From Candidatus Coproplasma stercoravium (lineage in GTDB: Bacteria; Bacillota; Clostridia; Christensenellales; Borkfalkiaceae): 64,000 nt of DNA. The notes under the pieces are model-generated. The model was not told the origin of the DNA, searched no databases, and worked only from the letters and a program-made list of their open reading frames with translations. The position numbers and the translations under genes are program-made. Positions 48,341 through 56,959 of this stretch are shown here, one piece after another (the stretch's first letter is position 1; every line of letters begins with the position of its first letter). The stretch spans positions 23,713 through 87,712 of the forward strand of contig DVFR01000019.1 in the NCBI GenBank assembly GCA_018713165.1, in the 5' to 3' direction.

Positions 48341-48370
48341 ATTGCCCCGCACATATGCCGCAAATAACGC
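48341..48370 (+). repeat. Dispersed repeat R1, copy 4
   Basis: ATTGCCCCGCACATATGCCG, then CAAATAACGC. It starts on the base after the dapL stop codon and differs from copy 3 at one base (CACATATG instead of CATATATG). Confidence 0.8.
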
Positions 48371-48468
48371 GTTGTTTTGCGCCGTGTGCGGCTTTTGCAG
48401 GCTTTTACGTTTGAATAAAGCGGCGGCGCAGAGGCGCGCCGCCGCGCTTATAAATTATAAGGTGTTTG

Positions 48469-49992
48469 ATGAAAGTTATAACCAAAGAGGGGGGCGCGTT
48501 CGCGCGCGGCGCGGGTATTCTCTGCCACATATCCTCGCTCCCCGGCAAATACGGCATAGGCTCGTTCGGCAAAGAGGCGCATGAATTTGTCGATTTTCTC
48601 GCAAAGAGCAAAATAAAATACTGGCAGATACTGCCGCTCGTGCAGACGGGTTACGGCGATTCGCCCTACCAGTCGGTGTGCTGCAACTCGCTCAACCCCT
48701 ATTTTATCGACCTCGAAGAGCTCGCGCGGCGCGGACTTCTCGACGACGAGGAACTCGCCGCGGCACAGATGCCCGCGGGCAAAGTCGACTACGGCGAACT
48801 CTACCGCCGCAGATACGCGACCTTGCGCAGGGCGTTCGCGCGGTTCAACATACGCGGCAAGGAATTCACAGAATTCGTGGAGAGCGGCGCCTACGACGAT
48901 TACGCCCTGTTTATGTCGCTCAAATCGGTATATGGCGGCACCTACCGCGATTTTCCGCGCGCCTTCAAATACAAAGAGACGCTCGCCGTCTCCGACTTCC
49001 GCAACAGCGTATATAAAAGGGAATACTGCTTCTGGCAGTTCCTGCAGTTCGAGTGCCTTAACGAGTGGAAGGCGTTAAAGGCTTACGCAAACTCCAAGGG
49101 CATAAGCATAATAGGCGACATTCCGCTGTACGTCGCCGACGATTCGTCGGACGTATGGGCGAATCCGGGAATGTTCCTTCTGGACGAAGATTTGAACCCG
49201 ACGGAAGTCGCGGGCGTTCCTCCCGATTATTTTTCGAGGACGGGGCAGTTGTGGGGCAACCCGCTCTACGACTGGTCTGCAATGGAGAAGGACGGCTATA
49301 AGTGGTGGACGGAGCGCATCGGGCGCGCGGCGGAGCTGTACGATATCGTCCGCATCGACCATTTCCGCGGCTTAGACAGGTACTACGCCATACCTGCGGG
49401 CGCAAAGACGGCCGAAAAGGGCGAGTGGCGAAAGGGCCCCGGGATAAAACTGTTCGAGGCGGCGGAGCGCGCCCTCGGACATATAAAGATTATCGCCGAA
49501 GATTTGGGCGTGATAGACGACGGGGTTATCGCCCTGCGCGAAAAGACGGGCTTCCCCGGCATGAAGATAATGCTGTTCGCCTTCGACGTCAACGAGGAGA
49601 ACGAATACCTGCCGCAGTATATAGGCAAAAATTCGGTAACTTATACGGGCACGCACGATAACGACACCGCTCTCGGCTTTGTAAACGGCATGACGGAAGA
49701 GCGCTTTGCCGAATTTTCGAAACTTCTGCGTTCCGCGCTCAAAGAGGAGGGTATGAACTTTCCCTTCGTCACGCGCGAAGAGGCGGCGCAGGCGCTCGTC
49801 GTGTGCGCGCTCGGCACAAAGTCTGATATGAGCATTGTTCCCGTTCAGGACGTTCTGTGCCTCGATAATTCCGCGCGCATGAACATTCCTTCGACCCCTT
49901 CGGGCAACTGGCAGTTCAGGCTGAACGAAATCCCCGGACGAAAAACCGCCGCATGGCTGAGAGCCGCCGTCAGGGCAAGCGGCAGACTGTAA
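48469..49992 (+). CDS. malQ: 4-alpha-glucanotransferase (amylomaltase, GH77)
   Basis: It moves maltodextrin chains between glucans in the cytoplasm, for glycogen or starch oligosaccharide use. The 507-residue protein shows ILCHISSLPGKYGIGSFG, GYGDSPYQSVC and the three GH77 catalytic sites: nucleophile Asp in DIVRIDHFRGLDRYY (near 295), acid/base Glu in KIIAEDLGVID (near 346) and Asp in YTGTHDNDTALGF (near 397). AAGGTG precedes ATG 48469. No maltose transporter or glycogen genes are adjacent; it is about 100 bases after dapL/R1 and closed by its own terminator. Confidence 0.96.
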   Translation: MKVITKEGGAFARGAGILCHISSLPGKYGIGSFGKEAHEFVDFLAKSKIKYWQILPLVQTGYGDSPYQSVCCNSLNPYFIDLEELARRGLLDDEELAAAQMPAGKVDYGELYRRRYATLRRAFARFNIRGKEFTEFVESGAYDDYALFMSLKSVYGGTYRDFPRAFKYKETLAVSDFRNSVYKREYCFWQFLQFECLNEWKALKAYANSKGISIIGDIPLYVADDSSDVWANPGMFLLDEDLNPTEVAGVPPDYFSRTGQLWGNPLYDWSAMEKDGYKWWTERIGRAAELYDIVRIDHFRGLDRYYAIPAGAKTAEKGEWRKGPGIKLFEAAERALGHIKIIAEDLGVIDDGVIALREKTGFPGMKIMLFAFDVNEENEYLPQYIGKNSVTYTGTHDNDTALGFVNGMTEERFAEFSKLLRSALKEEGMNFPFVTREEAAQALVVCALGTKSDMSIVPVQDVLCLDNSARMNIPSTPSGNWQFRLNEIPGRKTAAWLRAAVRASGRL

Positions 49993-50008
49993 AATTTAAT
50001 TTAAATAT

Positions 50009-50043
50009 AAAAATTCCGTGCATTTTTTGCACGGAATTTTTTT
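50009..50043 (+). terminator. Intrinsic terminator after malQ
   Basis: AAAATTCCGTGCA pairs with TGCACGGAATTTT around a T-rich loop, with a T-run on the right arm. Confidence 0.8.
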
Positions 50044-50175
50044 ATAGCTAAAAATATATTGCAACATACGTGGGCTTGATTGCGGCATATGTGCCGTCTA
50101 ACTCCGATTGAGTTATTTTTGCCATATATGCTGGGCAATTTAAATTGACCTGCATATATGCTCCGTTCAACACGG

Positions 50176-52473
50176 CTATGCCGAAGCTTCTTCGAGCTCT
50201 TTCTTTGCCTCGTCGGTCAAAAATATCCGCGTGCATAAAACGGTCATGTCGTCGTCCGCCTTGTGCCCCGTGCGCTCGAGCGCGCCCGAGAGCAGTTTGT
50301 CGGCAAGGTTCTGCGGGTTCAGCGGTTTCAGCGGCTGTAAAAATTCCACGAGCTCGGGAGTGGAGGAGAATGCCGAGGTGATGCCGTCGCTCATAAACAC
50401 GAGCATGTCGCCGTCCTCCAGCCTGTCGGTGGCAACCGTCGGGCGCAGGCTGTCCAAAATTCCGAGCGGCAGGCTCTCGCTCTCAAGCACCTTCACCTGC
50501 CCCTTTCTTAAAATGAGCGCCACGGGCGAACCTATCTTAACAAACTCCGCCGCGCCCGAATTCAAATCTACCGAGCAGATGTCTATGCAGGCAAACCGCT
50601 CCTCGCGCGAGAATGCGAGCAGTTTGTTTATCGTCTCCAAAACGGTGCCTTCGGGCATCTCCGCGCGGTAAAACGCCTCAATCAGCGATATCGCCGTGCG
50701 CGAAACTTTGCGCGCGTATTCGCCGCTGCCCATCCCGTCGGACAGCGCCATCAGAAAGCGGTGCTCGTTTATGCGTATCACCGAGTGCGTATCGCCCGAG
50801 GCGGCCTCGCCGCTCTTTTTTATTGCGGCAACGCCGAACACCGCGTCGTATCTGGGCGGGCGGCAGAACACGCAGCACGCCTTTTCGCCGCCGAGGTCGG
50901 TCTTGTCTTTGAGCATGTATTTTTCGCCCGTAACGCGCTTTAAGGCGGCGCATACGGCCGGAAGGCTGAATTTGCCTGCAATCACGCAGGCAATCTCGCC
51001 GTTTTCGGGGCTTAAATACGCCTCGGGGCAGGCTATCCCGAACGAGGCGAGCGCCCGCACGACGGCCCTGCCGCCGCTGCCGCTCTTCTTTTCGCGGCAC
51101 AGTTCAACGGCGTTGTTTTTAAGCACCGCCGAAATGCCCCTCGCCTGGTCGGCAAGCAACAGCCTGCCGTTTTTCGCGTTCTCCGCCTCGGTCATAAACC
51201 GCCTGTATTCTGCAAGGAGGGAATTCAGCTCCCGTATCACGTCGGCGGGGCGGGTGCAGTTCTGCGTAACGGCGGGCGGCAGGTCGATAAGGTTGACCTT
51301 GCCCTTTGCGGCGCCCGCTTCGGCAAGGTTGTAAAAGCCTTTATACACCACCGATTTTTCGCACCGCGCCCTCTTTTCGCACTTTGCGCACAGCCGCTCT
51401 TTGAGCTCCGCCACGACGCGCTTTTTCGCGCCCGCCTCGTCCGCGTCGCCGTCCATATCCTTAAAGGCGCACTCAACCTCGCGGAACACCTCGCTTATGC
51501 GGTACAGCTTTTCCCCCGTGCGTTCCCGCTCGCGGTTTATCGCCGCATCGTCCAAATCGCGCTTTACCGTTAAGGTGTTCATAAGGTTTTCCAGCCTCTT
51601 TTCCGAAGGGATTATGGCAAGCGAGCAGCATATTATAACAGCCGCCGCCCGCACGAGCGCAAGCGTGAGCCCCTGCGAAAACCATCCTTCGAGGTATCCA
51701 CGGCCGCACAGCAGCGCGCACACGCACAGAGGGGCGGCGCACCTGCCCGCGCGCGCAAACAGCAATGATACCGCGCCCGTGCACACGCATACGGTGAGCG
51801 GCGTGAGCGAGAGAGTTGCAACGCACGGCGGGATTCCGACTGCAACTGAGATAAGCAGGGCGGCGGGGCTCTTGAAAAACCGCGCCGCGAGCGAGAGCAA
51901 AAAGGCGCACAGCGCCGTATAGGCAAACCCGCCCGCAAGGTTTATAAAGCCTATGCCCGCGCCTGCATACACCGCGGCGAGCGAGAACAGTTCGTCCTCC
52001 TTCAGCCTGCACCGTCCGAGGCGGAAAATGCAGGCGTACACGCTCTTGTATGAGAATAAAAACCCGACGAGCACGACGACCGCCGCCACCGCGCGCGAGA
52101 GGTAAGGGCTGCCGAGAGGGGCGAGTGCGGGCGCGTCCCATTCCGAGAGCGCGACAAACGGGGCGAGGGCTACGAGCAGAAACGCCGCCGCCTCGAACTT
52201 TATTTTCCGCTGCGTTCTGCGGTATGCAAAGACTATCGCCGCAAGGAACGCGCTCTCGGCGAGCGAGCACAAAAAGGCGGTGAGATTTACGTGCACCGCC
52301 GAGCAGGCTATGTAAATAACAGGCGCGGCAATCAGGTTTCCGCCGCAGATTATGAGCGAAAAGTACAGCCCCAGCGAGAGCGGCACGCCGCTTGCGGCGC
52401 CGTTTAAAAACAGGCCGGCCGCCGCAAATATAAGGTACGCAAATGCGCTTTTTACGTTAATTTTAAGTGGCAT
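50176..52473 (-). CDS. spoIIE: Stage II sporulation protein E (PP2C-type phosphatase)
   Basis: SpoIIE is a membrane phosphatase at the sporulation septum that dephosphorylates SpoIIAA and so releases sigma-F in the forespore. This 765-residue homologue (about 830 in Bacillus) has an N-terminal membrane domain of about ten helices (residues 1-300), a regulatory linker with a Cys-rich piece (CAKCEKRARCEKS, near 350-362), and a C-terminal PP2C domain. Metal-binding motifs are LMALSDGMGSGEYA (near 590), VFMSDGI and KADDDMTVLC. No ribosome site is evident before ATG 52473. With the SpoIVA-like gene it points to a sporulating or formerly sporulating lineage. Confidence 0.92.
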   Translation of the reverse strand: MPLKINVKSAFAYLIFAAAGLFLNGAASGVPLSLGLYFSLIICGGNLIAAPVIYIACSAVHVNLTAFLCSLAESAFLAAIVFAYRRTQRKIKFEAAAFLLVALAPFVALSEWDAPALAPLGSPYLSRAVAAVVVLVGFLFSYKSVYACIFRLGRCRLKEDELFSLAAVYAGAGIGFINLAGGFAYTALCAFLLSLAARFFKSPAALLISVAVGIPPCVATLSLTPLTVCVCTGAVSLLFARAGRCAAPLCVCALLCGRGYLEGWFSQGLTLALVRAAAVIICCSLAIIPSEKRLENLMNTLTVKRDLDDAAINRERERTGEKLYRISEVFREVECAFKDMDGDADEAGAKKRVVAELKERLCAKCEKRARCEKSVVYKGFYNLAEAGAAKGKVNLIDLPPAVTQNCTRPADVIRELNSLLAEYRRFMTEAENAKNGRLLLADQARGISAVLKNNAVELCREKKSGSGGRAVVRALASFGIACPEAYLSPENGEIACVIAGKFSLPAVCAALKRVTGEKYMLKDKTDLGGEKACCVFCRPPRYDAVFGVAAIKKSGEAASGDTHSVIRINEHRFLMALSDGMGSGEYARKVSRTAISLIEAFYRAEMPEGTVLETINKLLAFSREERFACIDICSVDLNSGAAEFVKIGSPVALILRKGQVKVLESESLPLGILDSLRPTVATDRLEDGDMLVFMSDGITSAFSSTPELVEFLQPLKPLNPQNLADKLLSGALERTGHKADDDMTVLCTRIFLTDEAKKELEEASA

Positions 52474-52739
52474 ACCGTCATTTTATATCGTCGCGAAGCG
52501 TGCAATTTGCTTTATTGCGGCTGTTTTTGCCGAATTACGCATTAAATCATGTGCGGCGGCAGTGCCGTACGCAGGAAGCGGCGGCGCGCGTCTGCGGCGG
52601 AATAAGAATATATATCCGACGAATTTTTTACCGTCTTTTGCTTTTTTCTGCGGCGCAAATCTGTTATACTATATCGGCAAATTACGCACATACTTAATTA
52701 AAAAGTCAACCGCGCACGGCGCAGTCAAGGAGGTCGTTT

Positions 52740-55700
52740 ATTTTTTCACGCAATAAAAACAGGTTTGTAATTTTACTTTCGGCGGTGTTTGCCGCCTGTA
52801 TGCTCGCGGCGCTGATTCTGTGCGCCCCCGCCGCGCGCGCATCTGCCGCGGAGAGCGCGGCAAACTGCGCAAAACTCTCCGATGAGGGGCTCATTTCCGG
52901 GGGATACCTCGGCGAATACGGCTACGGCACGGAGGAGGAAGGCGGCGTTTATATTTCGTCGTACGCGCCCAACGGCGGCAACTACGGCGGTGCGGGCGGC
53001 AACACGGCCGACAGGGCGTTCGACGGCGATTTTTCCACCTTCTGGGAGACGGGAAGGGCGAACGGCGGAGGGTTTATAAACAACTTCACCGTGACGTTCA
53101 GCGGGGAGGCGCGCATCGACCGCATAATCTACGCAACCAGGCAGGACGCGCAGGCAGGGCGCGGCTATCCGACGGTTTTAACCGTTTACGTCTCCGACGC
53201 GGAGAGCGGGGAGGACTTTGAGGAGATTTGCTCCATATCCTCGTCGAACGGCTCGTCGAAGGTGGTGTTCGACCTCGGCGGGATATTTACCTGCCGCCGC
53301 ATGAGGCTGGAATTTACCGAAATCAAATCCGACCTGAACTACGCCTCTGCCGCGGAATTTATATTTTTAAAGCCCGAAGAGGAGGCGGTGCGCGCCGTCC
53401 GTTCGGCATTTTCCGACTATACGAAGCTTACTTTCACGCAGAGCTTTTCCGCGGACGCGGAAAATTATATTCAGTCCGCAAAGAATACCGCGGCGTATGC
53501 ATACAGCGGGGAGGTAAAGCTGCTCACAGACCGCGCGCAGGACGTTTTTGGCGGCAAGGTTGCCTTTAACCCCGCTTTTGAACTCTCCACCGCCGACGGG
53601 GCGAAAAATCCCATCGCGCGCAACGGCGATATCGTAAGCTATGCGCGCAATACCTTAAAGATGGTGTGGCTCGGCACCAACCGTCAGCCCACGGGCATAG
53701 GCGCAAAGGCGGGGGAGAGACTCACCGTATTCGTCGACTGCGAAGACGGCGACCCCCTTCCCTCGATAGAGTGCACTCAGTTTATCGGCACGTGGCAGGG
53801 GTGGAGGAGCGGCCCGATTAAGCTTTCAAGGGGAATAAACTTTATAACCGTGCCAAATTATTACGGCGGCTGGTCGAACACCGTCGCGGGAGGGCCGCTG
53901 TATATCGTAAATCCCTACACGCAGGCCGAGCAGAGCGCCAACGTAAAGGTTTATATAGAGGGCGGCTATTCCTTCCCCGTCTACCGCGAGGGCGCTGACG
54001 AGGCCGAATATCTCGGCGCGCTTGAAACCTATCTTTCTGCCGCAGGCGAAAATTCCGACCTGCCCGATATGACGGAGATTGTCGGCGACAACGTAATTTT
54101 AACGGTCACTGCCTCGCAGGCGGCAAAGCAGTACGTTTCGGGCAGCTACTCGCCCGCCCGCGCGCTTTCAAACTGGAAGGAGTACCTCTCTGCACTCTAT
54201 AATTTCGGCGGAGTATATTCGGATAGTCACCCCGATTCCCGGGCAAACTATCTCAACGTAAACATAAGGGTAATGCAGCCGCTTTCGGGTGCGGCGGCGT
54301 ACGCATACGGCGAACACGTCGGCATTTATCCGAACGGCGACTGGGAGTTAACCTGCCTGCGCGCCGAAAATTTCGGCTGGGGAGTGACGCACGAACTCGG
54401 GCACATGATGGACATTTCCGAGCGCACATGGTCGGAATACACCAACAATATGTGGTCGCAGTATGATAAATGCGCCCTTTCGGGCGAGGCTGCGCGCGGC
54501 AACTTCGCGGCGTTTTTATCCTCGACGGTAAAGGACGGCGTGCCGTATGAAGAGCGCGACGCCTATTCAGAGCGCACCGACGCGGCGCTCACGTGGTGGC
54601 TGATAGAGAGCCGTTACCCCGGTTTCTGGGGCAGGTTTGAAAACAATTACAGATACTCCGACCGCGCAGGCATAACCGACAAGGCCGAACTGCACGTGTA
54701 TTTCGCCTCGCTCGCGGCGGGGGCAGACCTCTCGTATTACTTCGAAAGGATAGGTTTCAACTGGAACGGCAACGACCCGTTTATGGGGTACGACAGCGCC
54801 TCCGAACAGTTTAAATCGGCCATATCTGCCGCCCTTTCGTCGGGCAGAATAAAAACCGACCCTCTAAAACTTTGGTATCTCGACGCGGAGGCTTATAACT
54901 ATACCGTAAAATACGGCGAAAAGCTCGCCATGTATAAGGGGAGCGAAGAAGTAAACTTCACCGTTGGCAAAACAGCGGCAGGCGTTTCGCTGCTCATGGA
55001 CGAAGTCACCGACTATCGCCACCTCGGCTACGAAATTCTGCGCGGCAGCGAGAGCTCTGGCTATAAGGTGATAGGTTTCACCTACGGCAGAGTGTTCACC
55101 GATACTTCCCCCGCGGAAGGCGAGAATTACAAGGTGCGCGCCTACGACCGCGCGCTCGGCTGCACGGCGCTTTCGGGTTCGCAGAGTACGCTCGGCGCAG
55201 TTGCAATGGTCGGCGGGGAGAGATATCAGACTCTTGCAGAGGCAATTTCGGTCGCGCCCGCGGGCGGCACCGTATATCTTCTGTCGGACTCTTTCGCCGC
55301 GGGGATAAATATAGATAAGGATATCACGCTCCTCCCCGAATCTGCGGACGTATCCGTCTATCTCTCGGCTTCCTCGGCGATGTTCACCGTAAGCAGTGGC
55401 GCGTCGCTTACCATAGAGGGGGCGGACGGGCACACCGTAACGCTCGACGGGCTCGGAACTTCCAAAAACGAAGCTCTCGTCGTATCTGCGGGAATGCTCA
55501 CGCTGGGCGGCGGCGTTGCGGTGCAGAACAGCGTAAACGGCTCGGCGAACGGCGGCGCGCTCAGAATCTCTTCGGGCACGCTCAACCTCGGCAATGGCGC
55601 GGTTATAAGGGACAACAGCGCCGCAAACGGCGGCGCGATAGTCAGCCAGGCGGGCGCAAACGCCACGCTGAATATCGTCGGCGCGGAGTTTTACGGCAAC

Positions 55701-56810
55701 AGCGTGGGCTCGAACGGCGGCGCAATATACGCAAACTGCATAGTAAACGTCTCCGATAGCGCCTTTACGGGCAACTCGGCGGCGAACGGCGGCGCGGTGT
55801 GCATAAACGGCGGCGGTATACTCTCGCTTGCGGGTTGCGATTTTAAAAATAATTCGGCAACCTCCGAGGGAGGTGCGCTCCGTCTCGACGGTAAAACCTC
55901 GTTCGTCGGCGCGGTTTCGGCTTTCTCTCACAATTCGGCGGCAAGGGGCGGCGCCATATACGCGGCGGGCGCAAACTCGGCGCGCACGGCGGTCATCTCA
56001 AACGCTCAATTTTCGGGCAATACCGCAACAGATGGCGGCGCGCTCTACCTTGCGGGCTATGTAACGCTCGGCGCGCAGGGCTCGCGTCTTGAACTCGACG
56101 GGGGTACGGTGGGCGGCAGTACCGCCATGTACGTGGCGCAGAACGCAAATCTTTCGCAAATTTCGGGTTCGCTCTCGCTCCGCGGCGGAGTGGTTTTGCA
56201 TGCGCCCCTCGCGTTTGCAGCGGACTTTTTGGCAGGCGACAGCTCGGTAAACGCCGCCTTTACCGCAAATTACAGCGGCGTGCTCGCGCGGTTTGCCTCC
56301 GACGCAACTTCGATGAGCCTGCGCGCGTTTGCCGTGACCGAGGACGGCGTATATGTCGCCGAACTTTCGGCGGACGGCGACGGATATGTGCTCGCCGCGG
56401 GGAATGAGGCCGCCTGCACCGTCACGGTAACGGGCGGCGGAGCAGACAGCGCCGAATACTTTATTGCGGGCGAGAGCTTCGTTCTGCCTGACGCGGAGGT
56501 GAAAGAGGGCTATATCTTCAGCGGCTGGGAGTGCGGCGGCAGGCTGTATGCCGCGGGAGAGGAGGTCGTTGTCTCCTCCGATATGACCTTTTCGGCAAAA
56601 TATGAAGCTGAGCAACAGGGCGGAGGAGAGCAGGGCGGAAGCGGCGAAAACGGAGATAACGGCGGCGACGGAAATAATGACGACGGAGAGGACGGCGCAG
56701 GGCTCCCCGGCTGGGCATATGCCGCAATCGGCGCATCTGCGGCGGTGGTAATAGCGGTGGCGATAACCGTCGGCGTATACGTTCATTCAAAGCGCAAAAA
56801 ACGGAAATAA
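52740..56810 (+). CDS. M60-type surface metallopeptidase with carbohydrate-binding and beta-helix repeats
   Basis: A huge surface protein (about 1356 residues). AAGGAGG at 52727-52733 lies six bases before an ATT at 52740, and reading from there gives a textbook signal peptide (FSRNKNRF, then VILLSAVFAACMLAALILCA, cleavage after ARASA); the first conventional start, GTG 52785, has no ribosome site and cuts off the basic end. Domains: F5/8 type C-like sugar-binding (about 65-195, GGNTADRAFDGDFSTFWETG), an M60 N-terminal sandwich, the M60 zinc site HELGH (His codon at 54390) with the family SEYTNNMWSQ, then Chlamydia-PMP-like GGAI/N-rich beta-helix repeats (about 915-1130), an InlB-type repeat (GYIFSGWECGG) and a C-terminal membrane anchor with KRKKRK. 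M60 enzymes cut mucin glycoproteins. Confidence 0.88.
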   Translation: MFSRNKNRFVILLSAVFAACMLAALILCAPAARASAAESAANCAKLSDEGLISGGYLGEYGYGTEEEGGVYISSYAPNGGNYGGAGGNTADRAFDGDFSTFWETGRANGGGFINNFTVTFSGEARIDRIIYATRQDAQAGRGYPTVLTVYVSDAESGEDFEEICSISSSNGSSKVVFDLGGIFTCRRMRLEFTEIKSDLNYASAAEFIFLKPEEEAVRAVRSAFSDYTKLTFTQSFSADAENYIQSAKNTAAYAYSGEVKLLTDRAQDVFGGKVAFNPAFELSTADGAKNPIARNGDIVSYARNTLKMVWLGTNRQPTGIGAKAGERLTVFVDCEDGDPLPSIECTQFIGTWQGWRSGPIKLSRGINFITVPNYYGGWSNTVAGGPLYIVNPYTQAEQSANVKVYIEGGYSFPVYREGADEAEYLGALETYLSAAGENSDLPDMTEIVGDNVILTVTASQAAKQYVSGSYSPARALSNWKEYLSALYNFGGVYSDSHPDSRANYLNVNIRVMQPLSGAAAYAYGEHVGIYPNGDWELTCLRAENFGWGVTHELGHMMDISERTWSEYTNNMWSQYDKCALSGEAARGNFAAFLSSTVKDGVPYEERDAYSERTDAALTWWLIESRYPGFWGRFENNYRYSDRAGITDKAELHVYFASLAAGADLSYYFERIGFNWNGNDPFMGYDSASEQFKSAISAALSSGRIKTDPLKLWYLDAEAYNYTVKYGEKLAMYKGSEEVNFTVGKTAAGVSLLMDEVTDYRHLGYEILRGSESSGYKVIGFTYGRVFTDTSPAEGENYKVRAYDRALGCTALSGSQSTLGAVAMVGGERYQTLAEAISVAPAGGTVYLLSDSFAAGINIDKDITLLPESADVSVYLSASSAMFTVSSGASLTIEGADGHTVTLDGLGTSKNEALVVSAGMLTLGGGVAVQNSVNGSANGGALRISSGTLNLGNGAVIRDNSAANGGAIVSQAGANATLNIVGAEFYGNSVGSNGGAIYANCIVNVSDSAFTGNSAANGGAVCINGGGILSLAGCDFKNNSATSEGGALRLDGKTSFVGAVSAFSHNSAARGGAIYAAGANSARTAVISNAQFSGNTATDGGALYLAGYVTLGAQGSRLELDGGTVGGSTAMYVAQNANLSQISGSLSLRGGVVLHAPLAFAADFLAGDSSVNAAFTANYSGVLARFASDATSMSLRAFAVTEDGVYVAELSADGDGYVLAAGNEAACTVTVTGGGADSAEYFIAGESFVLPDAEVKEGYIFSGWECGGRLYAAGEEVVVSSDMTFSAKYEAEQQGGGEQGGSGENGDNGGDGNNDDGEDGAGLPGWAYAAIGASAAVVIAVAITVGVYVHSKRKKRK

Positions 56811-56900
56811 AATTAAATTTTAAATTATTTTTTCTGTTTAAAATTCAATAATTTTTCAGGCGTAAAAATGCATAGGGCGGTACATATTGCCGCCCGAATA

Positions 56901-56945
56901 AGCCGAGAGCCGCGCAGAAAATATCTGCGCGGCTCTCGGCTTTTA
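56901..56945. terminator. Terminator between convergent M60 gene and mnmG
   Basis: AGCCGAGAGCCGCGCAGA (56901-56918) pairs perfectly with TCTGCGCGGCTCTCGGCT (56924-56941), followed by TTTTAT. Confidence 0.85.
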
Positions 56946-56959
56946 TAATAAATAATTAT

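Noticed and set aside
54864..55931. 355-codon frame opposite the M60 repeat region
   Set aside because: Arg/Ala-rich shadow of the GGAI repeats with no start signals.
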